A DNA stretch of 64,000 nucleotides from Pratylenchus scribneri (taxonomy: Eukaryota > Nematoda > Chromadorea > Rhabditida > Pratylenchidae): positions 1,922,001 through 1,986,000 of the forward strand of contig JAQSEB010000019.1 in the NCBI GenBank assembly GCA_030063045.1. Direction: 5' to 3'. Under the pieces are notes generated by a model that worked only from the letters and a program-made list of their open reading frames with translations, was not told the DNA's origin and ran no database searches. A program made the position numbers and the translations under genes. Positions 19,657 to 28,865 of the stretch are shown one piece after another; the stretch's first letter is position 1; the number at the start of each line of letters is the position of its first letter.

Positions 19657-20061
19657 ATGACTCACGTATACATAGATCCAGATAAACTTGATTGGAGCGG
19701 ATTTCTTTCATTGCAGGAGGGAACGGGCAAATATTTTGTAGGCACTAAATACCAAAGAGGTTTTGGAGTATTCACGAATACTATTTTACCTGGTATTGCC
19801 AGATTTTTGATGCCAATCGCCAAGAATATTGCAAGTACCGCAGGTCAAGAAGGGATAGCTGCTGGAACAAAAATTTTGGGAGATATTTCTCAAGGAAAGG
19901 ATATAAAAGAATCGTTAGCGGAACATTCTAAGCAAAGCCTACAAAATATAGCAACAAAATTACAGCAGTGTGGCAAAGGTAAAAGCAAAAATCGCCGGAC
20001 TATAAAAAGCCTACCAGTCAACAAAAAACGAAAATATATTGATCAGTTGTCCTTTCCTTGA
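19657..20061 (+). CDS. pVI/core-like Maverick virion protein
   Basis: 134 residues. It contains GKYFVGTKYQRGFGVF (about 24-39), the helix GIARFLMPIAKNIASTAGQE (46-65), a Gly-rich amphipathic stretch (GIAAGTKILGDISQGKD) and a basic tail (GKGKSKNRRTIK, NKKRKY). The G-YF-G-x-YQRG-G-G motif followed by an amphipathic helix is what I recall for a conserved Maverick/adintovirus protein encoded between penton and hexon. That protein has been compared with adenovirus pVI or core proteins. Membrane lysis or DNA binding is inferred only. The start codon follows the previous stop directly. Confidence 0.65.
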   Translation: MTHVYIDPDKLDWSGFLSLQEGTGKYFVGTKYQRGFGVFTNTILPGIARFLMPIAKNIASTAGQEGIAAGTKILGDISQGKDIKESLAEHSKQSLQNIATKLQQCGKGKSKNRRTIKSLPVNKKRKYIDQLSFP

Positions 20062-20067
20062 AAAAAG

Positions 20068-20074
20068 TATAAAT
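20068..20074 (+). promoter_or_regulatory. TATA box of the major capsid gene
   Basis: TATAAAT, 42 bp before the ATG at 20110, in the short gap after the core-like gene. Confidence 0.5.
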
Positions 20075-20109
20075 AGTTTCGAAAATATTAAAAATTTAAA
20101 ACAATCATA

Positions 20110-21558
20110 ATGACAACTCTCAAAAAAATTGATAAATTAAGCAGTGAAGGAATTGAAAATTCCTTAGCTATATTCGAATTACCTCCGACAAATGTGGCGA
20201 TAAATAAGACAAGCACGAGAGAATTACTCCCACTTGCCGCCTTAAATGACTCTGGTCCTTATACCTTTAGACTTTTTGCGGATAATCAATTTCCAGATCT
20301 TTCCCGCACTTGGCTCTATCTAGCTTCAAGAATTGAGAAAAAGGTTGGTGAAAATTGGGTCCCAATAGAAGTAACACCTGAAATACCAGCGGTACCGGCT
20401 ATACCTGCTCAAGGGGATCAACCAGCAGTTCCTGCTGTTCCAGCGGTCCCAGCTAACGAAGATGATAAGCATGTTGGAGTTATTCAAAATTTTGGACAAT
20501 CATTTATCCGACAAATGACTATGAATATTTCAAATGTTGAAGTGTTCAATAGCGGAATTCATTATGCCTACCGTTCATATATTTTACATGAACTTGGACT
20601 ATCTCATGAAACCAGAAGAGCCTTACACGAAGCCGGCTGCTATTACCCGGATGATATTGACCAAAATAAAGAAACAAATAAAGGATTTGTGGCAAGGGCA
20701 GCTAGATTTGCTAATGGTCAGACTTGTGAGACATTAGTTAGATTAAATTTTGATCTAGGAAATCAAGAGCTATTAATGCTTTCAAATTCTGATATTATAA
20801 TAAACATACATAGGAATAGTGATGATTTCTTACTTTTATGCCCATATTATAAGAAAGAAGTTAACGGGGCGGAGCAAATAGTATCGGCAGCAAATCATGC
20901 AAATTATCGTCTTAAAGTTATGGATATGAAATTGTATGTAAAAACTGTGGAAGTTACCCAATCATTAAACAATGCAATTAGTCGACATTTGGAGACAAAT
21001 ATGGCCAAATATCCGATTAGACGAATCGAAATGAGAAGCTTGTATGTCGGTAAAGGAAGAACAGATCTTGCATGGAATTGCTTCACAAGTATTGTTCCTA
21101 GACGGTTAATCATTGGATTTGTCTCGAACGATGCTTACAGTGGAAGGAAATCATTATCTCCTTTCAAATTTGAGCATGCAAATATTAGAAGTATATGCGC
21201 AGAAGCCAATGGGAATACATACCCTAATGTTGCATATAATTTAGATTTTAGTGACAATAAATTTATTAGAGCTTTCACCGATTTGTATTCCGGACTAGGA
21301 ATGGATAATATCGATCGAACCATCTCAATTGGTATGCCCAAATTCATGACTAGTCACTGCTTCTTTGTAATCCCAATGACTTCAACCTTAGAGGATTCAC
21401 CTGGCTTCGAAACAATAAAAAATTCAACCACTACAATCAAGGTACAATTCAACGAGCCCGTTAAGGATGAAGGATATGAAATGATAGTTATGGGCGAGTT
21501 TGATGGTATTATTTCGATTGACAAAGATCGAATCATAACATCTGATGGCCAGGTATAA
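20110..21558 (+). CDS. major capsid protein (double jelly-roll, hexon-like)
   Basis: 482 residues, the usual length for Polinton major capsid proteins. The opening (IFELPPTNVAI, GPYTFRLFADNQFPDL, TWLYLASRI) and conserved interior (NFGQSFIRQMTMNISNVEVFN, YAYRSYILHELG, HLETNMAKYPIRRIEMRS) match the family. A low-complexity surface loop at residues ~90-115 consists of PAVPAIPA and PAVPAVPA repeats. This is unusual and is probably exposed on the capsid. The frame is intact. Its own TATA box precedes it, and it lies just before the protease that would mature the particle. Confidence 0.87.
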   Translation: MTTLKKIDKLSSEGIENSLAIFELPPTNVAINKTSTRELLPLAALNDSGPYTFRLFADNQFPDLSRTWLYLASRIEKKVGENWVPIEVTPEIPAVPAIPAQGDQPAVPAVPAVPANEDDKHVGVIQNFGQSFIRQMTMNISNVEVFNSGIHYAYRSYILHELGLSHETRRALHEAGCYYPDDIDQNKETNKGFVARAARFANGQTCETLVRLNFDLGNQELLMLSNSDIIINIHRNSDDFLLLCPYYKKEVNGAEQIVSAANHANYRLKVMDMKLYVKTVEVTQSLNNAISRHLETNMAKYPIRRIEMRSLYVGKGRTDLAWNCFTSIVPRRLIIGFVSNDAYSGRKSLSPFKFEHANIRSICAEANGNTYPNVAYNLDFSDNKFIRAFTDLYSGLGMDNIDRTISIGMPKFMTSHCFFVIPMTSTLEDSPGFETIKNSTTTIKVQFNEPVKDEGYEMIVMGEFDGIISIDKDRIITSDGQV

Positions 21559-21560
21559 AA
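21554..21560 (+). promoter_or_regulatory. TATA box of the protease gene
   Basis: TATAAAA, 38 bp before the ATG at 21592, overlapping the end of the capsid gene. Confidence 0.5.
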
Positions 21561-21591
21561 AGAATATTAAATAATAATTAATCAGATAAAG

Positions 21592-22035
21592 ATGAATTCT
21601 ATTCAAATTGATTCAATTCTTAAAAAGAATTGTCATACCAAAAAATATTTTAAAGGAGTATATTCCTCAAATAATATACCTTTATTAGCGAAATATCCCC
21701 ATTGTTTCATTGCTAATACAGATAAAAAAGGAACAAAAGGAGAACATTGGGTAGCCTTTTTTGTAAATAATGAAAAAAATATTGAATATTTTGACTCATA
21801 TGCCGAAGAGCCTAATGAAGACATATCTAAATATTTGTCTAATTTTTTAGAAATAAAAATGAATAACCATAAGATCCAGTCGCCATTTTCCGATAGCTGT
21901 GGGCATTTTTGTATATACTTTATTTTTAATAGATGTATAGGAATAAATTTCAGGGAAATAGTTAAAAATTTATTAAATTCGAAAAATACAATTGATTTAA
22001 TGTTAAAATTCTTTGTTAGTTTATTGATAAAATAA
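21592..22035 (+). CDS. adenain-like maturation cysteine protease
   Basis: 147 residues, somewhat shorter than adenovirus protease. The catalytic set is in the expected order: His52 (GEHWVAFF), Asp68 (EYFDSYAEE), Gln96 (KIQSPFSDS) and Cys103 (DSCGHFCIYF). This ULP1-fold enzyme cleaves capsid precursor proteins during particle maturation. The frame is intact. It is the last gene of the + strand morphogenesis block and converges with the spliced minus-strand gene ending at 22080, 44 bp away. Confidence 0.9.
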   Translation: MNSIQIDSILKKNCHTKKYFKGVYSSNNIPLLAKYPHCFIANTDKKGTKGEHWVAFFVNNEKNIEYFDSYAEEPNEDISKYLSNFLEIKMNNHKIQSPFSDSCGHFCIYFIFNRCIGINFREIVKNLLNSKNTIDLMLKFFVSLLIK

Positions 22036-22079
22036 TTTTAGATTCAATTATAATACATTAATTCTTTCCTTTATTTTAA

Positions 22080-22315
22080 TTAACATTTTTTATTCTTAAT
22101 TTGCTTCAACATTTTCTTTCGAATTCTCAATGTCAAAATGCGAATTACATTTCGTCGACAATTATTTTCAAATTCTTTGAACCACTTATGCCGATTAATG
22201 ACCCGACGTTCATGTTCCAATAAAGCTTCATTCCAGCTTAATGTTGATATTTATTAATGACCATATAGCATTATTATTACCTAGTTTTTTTAGAGGATTT
22301 ATTATTTAAGTTCAT
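22080..22315 (-). CDS. small basic protein, two exons (63 residues)
   Basis: Exon 1 is 22281-22315 (ATG, 11 codons plus two bases, ending ACTAG). The intron is 22237-22280 (GTAATA...TTAAG). Exon 2 is 22080-22236, in frame to TAA; the total is exactly 64 codons. The product is Lys/Arg-rich, with WNEALLEHERRVINRH, WFKEFENNCRR and IRILTLRIRKKMLKQIKNKK. It is too short for the usual ORF cut-off and is seen only by splicing. No family recognised; a nucleic-acid-binding role is plausible from charge alone. It is convergent with the protease gene. Confidence 0.6.
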
Positions 22316-22319
22316 GGAA

Positions 22320-23830
22320 CCACAAAAAAGCGAGAAATATAAATTATTTAATGAAATTTATTTGAAATAAATTGGAACAATTAACCAAACAAAAAATATT
22401 TTATTTATGAATTAAGACTATTTAAAAAATTTTATTCATGCATTCAAAGATATTTTTTAAGAAATAATATAGATATGTTTATTAATTTAAGAAATAGACT
22501 TAATGCTATAATTTTGAATATATTATATTTTAGCAATTATTTTATAAAAAATATTATATCTTATCTCTATAAACTAATTCATAATTTTATCAGCAGATAT
22601 TGATAGTATAATTTTCTTTTTGTGATCAATTTTTCTATAAAATAATGAGAATGAACAATTAAATTTTGCTTTTGGTGTAAATATATTTCATTTAAATTTA
22701 CCTCAATGTGAATTTAATCATAACTTTGTGATATAGGGTAAACATTTGTAATATTACACAATATCCAAATCAGCTTAAGCGGTACCAATAATGAAAACCA
22801 TATCCATATACCACTAATAAGTATGGATACCGATTTTATTCTATTTCGCAATGGAATTTGACTTTTGTTTCTTCTTTGCCCCTTTGTCCTTCGGGGAAAT
22901 TAATTTGTGAAGAATAAATAAAAAAAGATGAAAAAATATTTGTCACCACAGGGAATTTACATCCATATCAAAAATAAATGGATCTATCATTGCACAATAC
23001 AGCTCTGTATGAAAAGCAACATTAAATTTTTCGATAGCTACACATAGCAGAAAAATCGATATCCGCTAATTTGAATATTTCAGGTAAAAATTAGATCATA
23101 CTTATTTAAAAACACCATCATCTTCATCATCCACGATTACTCCTTAGTTAACATTTCCATCATCAAAATCCAACATCATTGAAATTGACCATAGCTTTGT
23201 GAATAAGTTGCACAGATACTTGTGAAATTAAAAATATCATTTAGCCAACCGTGATTAGCCTCAATCGAAAACCCTAGAATACAATTTTTCAGCTAAATAC
23301 ATCCTCAAAAAACATAAAGAAAATCGCTTGACATCCATACTAAACTTCGATAAATATATATAAGATTTTAAAATTATTTTATCGTCATAATACCTCCGAT
23401 ATAATAATAATAACTTATCTCTTAAGGCTCTTTATTAAAATTTGAAGGATGGAATCTCTGATTTTTTATTAGAAGATTAAGGTTGTTCTTTTTTTAATTA
23501 GGAGATTTAAAATTAGATAGGATCTTTCATTTTTTATTAAATGAAGAAAGCTGCAAAAATTGAAAATATCTTCTTCGGATTCACATAATTCGGAAGATAT
23601 AAATAGAATAAAATCTTCTTTATTAAAATTTATTTGATGGAGAATGATGCCTTTTATTTAGTCATTGATTAAAATAATTAAATATTAATATAAAAATAAT
23701 TTGTTAAAATTTTATTTTCTGGAGAATGGTACCTTTTATGTAGCCATTGAGCAAATATTAATATAAAAATAATAAAATAATAATAATAATATTAATAATA
23801 AGTTTTAATTTTAATAAAATGATTTGATTT
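22320..23830. other. gene-free AT-rich part of the Maverick right arm
   Basis: No sustained open frame on either strand, although this is where a polymerase gene might have been. Short related segments occur near 23440-23780 (TTTATTAAAATTTGAAGG-like and AGAATGATGCCTTTTATTTA-like copies). I see no coding remnant that can be named. Confidence 0.45.
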
Positions 23831-23869
23831 TGAGCGCTTATTTCTGCCTCCTTTTTATATGCAACTAAG

Positions 23870-24500
23870 GCTATAACCGGTTAAAAGGAAAAATCAAGGA
23901 AGCGTAACAAAAAACCAATTAAGAAAACCGGTTTGAGAGAAAAAAACAAAAAAACCCAATTAGGCAAAAATGATTTGACAAAGGAAATCAATGAAGCGTA
24001 GCCAAAAAAATCATTGAAGCGTAAAATTGGGCTAACCGGTTTTTTAATAATCAATGAAGCGTAGCCAAAAAATCATTGAAGCGTAAAATTGGGCTAACCG
24101 GTTTTTTAATAATCAATGAAGCGTAGCCAAAAATCATTGAAGCGTAAAATTGGGCTAACCGGTTTTTTAATAATCAATGAAGCGTAGCCAAAAATCATTG
24201 AAGCGTAAAATTGGGCTAACCGGTTTTTTAATAATCAATGAAGCGTAGCCAAAAATCATTGAAGCGTAAAATTGGGCTAACCGGTTTTTTAATAATCAAT
24301 GAAGCAGTTCCAATAAAAAATGAAACGTAAAGAAATTATAGGTCTAACAGGTTTGAAAATTAGGGAAGCATATCCAAAAAGCTATTTAGGGAAACCAATT
24401 TCAAAGAGAAATCAATCATGCTTACCCAAAAAAACTAATCTGCTAACAGGTTTTCAGAGGAAATCAACCATGCGTATCCAAAAACCAATTAAGCGAATAT
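23870..24500. repeat. 61-62 bp tandem repeat with AACCGGTT cores
   Basis: Five nearly identical units run from about 23985 to 24305. The marker GCTAACCGGTTTTT occurs at 24031, 24093, 24154, 24215 and 24276, spaced 62, 61, 61 and 61 bp. Each unit holds two half-sites, AATCAATGAAGCGTAGCC and ATCATTGAAGCGTAAAATTG, and a palindromic AACCGGTT. Degenerate copies extend to both sides. Iterons of this kind could bind a protein at an origin or regulatory region, but that is inference. A near-palindromic CCCTATATAAGGG follows at 24502. Confidence 0.85.
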
Positions 24501-24670
24501 TTCCCTATATAAGGGAGTGAAAATTGCTAATTTACTCATTAATAATTCTAATCAAAATTCCAATTTTTATTTCCTATTCATTTGAATTAATAACACCATC
24601 ATCATGGAATTTACAAATTAATGTCTAGCCCTTTTTGGCTCAAATAATTTTAAATAACAGTATTATAATT

Positions 24671-25420
24671 TTAAGTTTCCCATTTCATTTTTGCTTTATT
24701 TGGTAAATATGGGTGATTCGGGCGCATATTATGCCAAACAATACTCATTTTGCTTTGAGAATAATTGAAGAATAATTTTTTGAATGCTGTAATATTCATG
24801 AGGATTGAGATGAAAATGCAAATCATATAAATATATTGGATGGCATTGTAAATCAAAATGTCGGGTAGGCGAATAAAAATAAAAATAATTTAATTGATAA
24901 AGACTAAATAATTTGTAATTTATTGCCCAGAGGAATAATTGTAGTCGGTCGGACAAAAATATTTGTAAATGTAAATTCAAAAGACAATGGAAAAATCAAT
25001 TTGTTTAATTCAAATAGAGAATATAAAAGTAAATTTTTTACTTAAAATTAATTTGGGCAATCGAATTGGGCATATTTCCCATTTATTATTTTCAATTTAA
25101 TTTAAAATAAATTCGGGGAAATATCGTCATCATCGAAAATGACTATACATCGATCTATGTTCAATCAATGTAAATGTAAAATGCATCATTGCAAAAATTG
25201 ATAATCCCAAAGAAATATGTAGGCTTCCAAATTTGGGCATGGAAAATGTTTTTAAGGCAATAAATAGTAAATAATTATTTCAGATATATTTCATGGAACA
25301 AAAATATATAAAATATTAAATAAATGAATGGATTTCACCAATATTTTGGGGCAATCGATGATTTTGGCGCCAAATACAAAGTTGAATGGGTGGTAGGACA
25401 CTCAAAGTTTAGATGGATAG
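24671..25420 (-). CDS. possible multi-exon membrane protein within Maverick
   Basis: Several short minus-strand stretches encode hydrophobic, membrane-like segments: about 25300-25400 (ILVKSIHLFNILYIFVP), 25140-25250 (HISLGLSIFAMMHFTFTLI), and 24671-24980 (LFLWAINYKLFSLYQLNYF and YIYMICIFISILMNITAF in different frames). They could be exons of one polytopic protein. I could not fix phase-consistent joins or a start, and the AT-rich composition alone favours such residues. Low confidence. Confidence 0.25.
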
Positions 25421-26381
25421 GAAAATATAAATAAAGAATATGTAGCTGATTTTAAGCCATCAGCGAATTGCATTAACGAACAAATTTTTTATAAATGTCT
25501 CCAATGTAAAATTCACTGGCTTCACAAACTTAGGTAATGGGATTGATGTAAAACTTTTGGAAGGAATGTTGGTTATATCAAAAATTAATAAATAAATTCA
25601 TTTGAATGTGAATTATTCCATTGAAAATTTACTTCATTTTCTGAATTTTTCTTATATGGCCTTTTGGCATAATCGCCTTTTTAATTTTTTCAAACAAATT
25701 AATTATTAATTAATATGAAAAACAATCTATTAAAATTCCATTTTTGTTTCAGCAAAAATGCAGAAACTCCAAAATTTAGCTCTTTTAATATGATGGAAAA
25801 TGGCAAACAAATAATGGAATGATAATGATAAAATTTGATTTGGGGAATGAAATGGAAAATTTGACGGAGCGGAGAGTGAATTTTATGCTGTAAACAGCAT
25901 ATTATATAGCGCAAATCAAATCCAGTTTCGTCACAATATATCCTATTATGGTCAATCGCATTTCCTTTTCATGTCCTTAAATCCGGTTTTATAAGAAAAT
26001 TCCCCAATCCAGCTGGGCAATCATATTCCATTTTTCGATCCCTCAATCCGGTCCAATTTATTTCTTTTTTAAGTCTTTCTCATTTCCCAAGTGGTTTAAT
26101 CCCCAATCCGGGCCATTACTATTCAATTTTCCATCCGTTCCTCCATTTGCCCTTCACTTTTTTACGCATGAGTAACCATAATTTTTGCTCGTGCAAACAA
26201 AAATGTAAAAGGAAAAGTTTGATTAAAAATTAAACCATTATGCTTAATGCGCCTAGGTTTTCCTAAATTTCATTTATTCTCCTCTTCTATATATCTAATT
26301 TATTTTATATTCTAGATTTCAAAAACTATTGGAAAATAAAATTGAAATATTTATTTTTCGAGGAATTTAATTAGAAGCAAA

Positions 26382-27300
26382 ATGAATTTGGATATTGGCC
26401 GCAATAATAATGGTAAAATTAAAAATTAATTTAATTGAAAATTAATATTATTATCAGCAGATGATTATGAAGAAGAGGAGGATGAAGACGAACCTGACTT
26501 CATGGATAATTCGGGAAGATGTTGGGAATTTGCATCCAAAATTGAGGATGAAAAACATTTGAAGGAATGGTGCCAAAACAAAATCGGTGGAATGATTGTT
26601 GGAAATGAGGAAAAATTGACTAGACAATTCCATTGCCCAATCAAACAATGCCAATTCAAGGCAATTTTTCTGAAGTCATGTTCAATTGTTTACACACGAG
26701 GCAAACACAATCATGGAATGGAAAATGGGGAGAATATTCAGAAAAAGGTAAGCATAAATAAGCATGTACCGTATTACCTCTTTTAAAACGCTGGGAAAAT
26801 TATTTTTCAATCCCACAAAAATTGGGAAAATTAGGGTTCCATATTTTATGGACATTTTTTAAGCAAACTAGCGAATTTTGTAGAGCTTTAGGGAATTAAG
26901 AAAATGCAATAAAAATTTTTTAAAATTCACTGTCAGAGGAGATATTAGTCCTCAAAGTCGAGACCGGGGAGTTAATAGAGAGAGGGGCTTTAAAAGTGGT
27001 AATATATTTCTTTGAATAAATATTCATATTTAATTATAGAATATGCCACAAAATGTTGGCAATGACTATGTGGACAAATTTGGTAGAATTTGGAAATTTC
27101 GTGAAATTGTTGGCGAAAATATTCAACTCATGCACAGCAAATATAATCTGACATGGTGCAATGCAAACAAAGGAACCGTGAACTATCGTTGCGAGAAATT
27201 AGGACGCCAACAAGGAAAATGCCAATTTCGTGGAATTTTTTTGAATTCAAATGGATGTCTTTATACGCGAGGAAAGCATGAACATAAACACGAAAAATAA
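26382..27300 (+). CDS. two-domain FLYWCH-like zinc-finger protein, three exons (Maverick cargo)
   Basis: Exons 26382-26412, 26458-26747 and 27040-27300 join with correct phase across GGTAAAA...TTATCAG and AAGGTAAGC...ATTATAG, giving about 193 residues. The N-terminus is acidic (DDYEEEEDEDEPDF). Two similar domains follow, one per large exon, each with an aromatic start (RCWEFASKI; RIWKFREIV), a central Cys pair (FHCPIKQCQFKAIF; YRCEKLGRQQGKCQFRGIF) and the ending YTRGKHNH or YTRGKHEHKH. The W-F...C...C...HxH spacing is that of FLYWCH/WRKY-GCM-type DNA-binding fingers, common in nematodes. The gene lies inside the Maverick and is probably captured from a host. Its second intron contains a dispersed genomic repeat. 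Confidence 0.7.
26767..27002 (+). repeat. dispersed ~240 bp repeat, copy A (intronic)
   Basis: This matches 47880-48118 and 54629-54830 in order and orientation. All have TACCGTAT/TACGCTAT-TACCTCTTTTAA at the start, TTTTGAACATTTTTGA-like or GGACATTTTTTAAGCAAA in the middle, and GTCCTCAAAGTCGAGAC-like sequence near the end. It lies in the second intron of the FLYWCH gene. Confidence 0.65.
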
Positions 27301-27696
27301 AAGATTAATTGGATTTGAGATTATATAATGATATTTGATATCAATATTCATTTTTATTAAATTTGTCTAAGCTTTTCAATATAAAATTTTTTGAATTCGA
27401 AAATATTTAATCATTTTCACTTCTTTTTTATTCGTTTTTCCTTTGAAAATTGAACCTACAAAATTTGAAAATCCCAAAAAGAAAGAACTTTTTAAGCTTT
27501 TTATTCTAGCTCTCACTTGTTTAAAACTAGCTTAAAATTTGTCATCAAGGAATTTTACAATAAAATAAAAATATTTAATCAAGAAGTTCCCATCATTAAA
27601 ATTGTCACAAATTCTCAAAAATTTTTTGTATGGAAAAAGGCAAAATAATTATATTTCAAATTATCTTTAATGATTATTTATTGTTTAATTATATGG

Positions 27697-28225
27697 TTAA
27701 TAATGAATAGTGTCATAAATATGATCAGTTTCTAAACCTCGGGGCGTAATTTGAGGCATAGGAATTTCGTTCTCAGCAGCAGGTGGAGTTTCATTTTTCT
27801 TTTTTGCCTTCAAAAGAAGAAAAATCCCAATGATTATTGCTGAAGAAACGATGCCCGCACAAACGCCCACAGCAAAAATCACAAATGTTTGGAGAATATC
27901 CTGGATAAGAAAATAAATATCAAAAATTAATGAAATTAATAACTGGAGGCCATTTTTGACATAGTACTTGGGGTGGAGGGCAATTCGTTGTCTGAACTTG
28001 AGTAGGAGTCGTAAATATTTGAAATGGAGGGCATATAGGACATGTAGGACAAGTTTGAGCTTTAGGACAAGGACATAGAGATATAATTTTCGAATAAGTG
28101 CTGTCATTAAAACACAAGACGGGTTCCGATAATTGAAATGGACGATAGCATTGGTTGTCCAAAACCCAAATATTTTGATGTTCGAGAGTTAAAGGAAGAA
28201 TTAAAAGCAATAAAAGGATTTTCAT
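27697..28225 (-). CDS. signal-peptide/transmembrane Cys-rich protein (Maverick cargo)
   Basis: Exon 1 (27968-28225) starts MKILLLLLILPLTLEHQ, a signal peptide. It continues as a short ectodomain with many Cys (CYRPF, VLCFNDSTYS with an N-glycosylation site, CPCPKAQTCPTCPICPPF). A phase-0 intron (27901-27967; GTACTA...TATCCAG) joins to exon 2 (27697-27900), which encodes a ~28-residue membrane helix (VIFAVGVCAGIVSSAIIIGIFLLL), a KAKKK stop-transfer and a cytoplasmic tail ending DHIYDTIHY. Total 153 residues, type I topology. It sits next to the right TIR, reading inward. It resembles no fusion protein I know; a virion-surface or host-membrane role is speculation. Confidence 0.65.
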
Positions 28226-28526
28226 TGTTAGTTTAGTATTAATGATTGTTTTATGAATGTTAATCCTTATCCATATACAATGAAAATAGTTTTCCTTTAA
28301 GCTTTCCATAATCAATAATTTATCTGATCAGTCGAGAAAGGGGGAAATGAAACAATGTTCCTTTGAGCTTTCCACATATAAAATTTATTTAATCATTTTG
28401 TATCAGATACCCTCAAATTCCCAAAAATAATTCCCATTTTCTTTTTAATTTTCAAATAATTGGTATTTTGGTCAAAATATTTGGATAAAATTATCTGAAT
28501 TATTTATGAGAAAGACTGGAGAAAAT

Positions 28527-28859
28527 AAGTAGCCAAAACCATTGGGCGTAGAAAAAATGATTTAAGAATTTTTGGTTAATCCTTGGGAGTTTAACGAATA
28601 GTCAACGCTCAACGCCTTAGTGCATTTCAAAATGGTCTGAGAATTTTCGATTTATCATTGGCCGAAGAATATTCAAAACTTTTGGGAATTTTAATAATGG
28701 TAGGAGGCTTTTCGATCAATCTGGTGGGCAAAGTAGTCAAAACCTTTGGGCTTTAATAAATAACTGAAATTTATTGTTCTATACAAATCAGGGGGGATCA
28801 TTTACATCTGATCAGTCAGCGGGGGGGGGGGGGGGTGATTCCGCTTCGCTTATACTACT
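28527..28859 (-). repeat. Maverick right terminal inverted repeat
   Basis: About 333 bp, the inverse of 12591-12924. It differs by one base in the C/G homopolymer (15 against 16), an ATCATCC/ATGATCC change and a few substitutions near the inner end. It ends CGCTTATACTACT. Confidence 0.95.
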
Positions 28860-28865
28860 CAAATA
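28860..28865. repeat. Maverick target-site duplication, right copy
   Basis: CAAATA directly follows the right terminus and is identical to 12585-12590. Confidence 0.93.

Larger units (their letters stand above)
12591..28859 (+). mobile_element. complete Maverick/Polinton element, 16,269 bp, no recognisable PolB
   Basis: The boundaries are fixed by ~333 bp inverted termini beginning AGTAGTATAAGCGAAGCGG and by the 6 bp duplication CAAATA on both sides. The left arm encodes the packaging ATPase, chromodomain integrase, capsid proteins and adenain-like protease on the + strand. The right arm has spliced genes on both strands and a 61 bp repeat block. A protein-primed DNA polymerase B (normally over 1000 residues) would be expected, but no stretch of the element contains a fitting frame. 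The TIRs differ at only about six positions plus one C-tract length change, so insertion was recent. The capsid and integrase genes are uninterrupted. Mobility would need PolB supplied from elsewhere. Confidence 0.95.

Noticed and set aside
23985..24305. CRISPR-like array of 61 bp repeats
   Set aside because: The units are directly contiguous with no variable spacers, and the setting is eukaryotic; it is a tandem repeat.
22320..26380. A decayed PolB gene in the right arm
   Set aside because: I looked for polymerase-type motifs (YxDTDS, SLYPS-like) in the open stretches and saw none; frames are too short. A profile search would be needed to exclude remnants.
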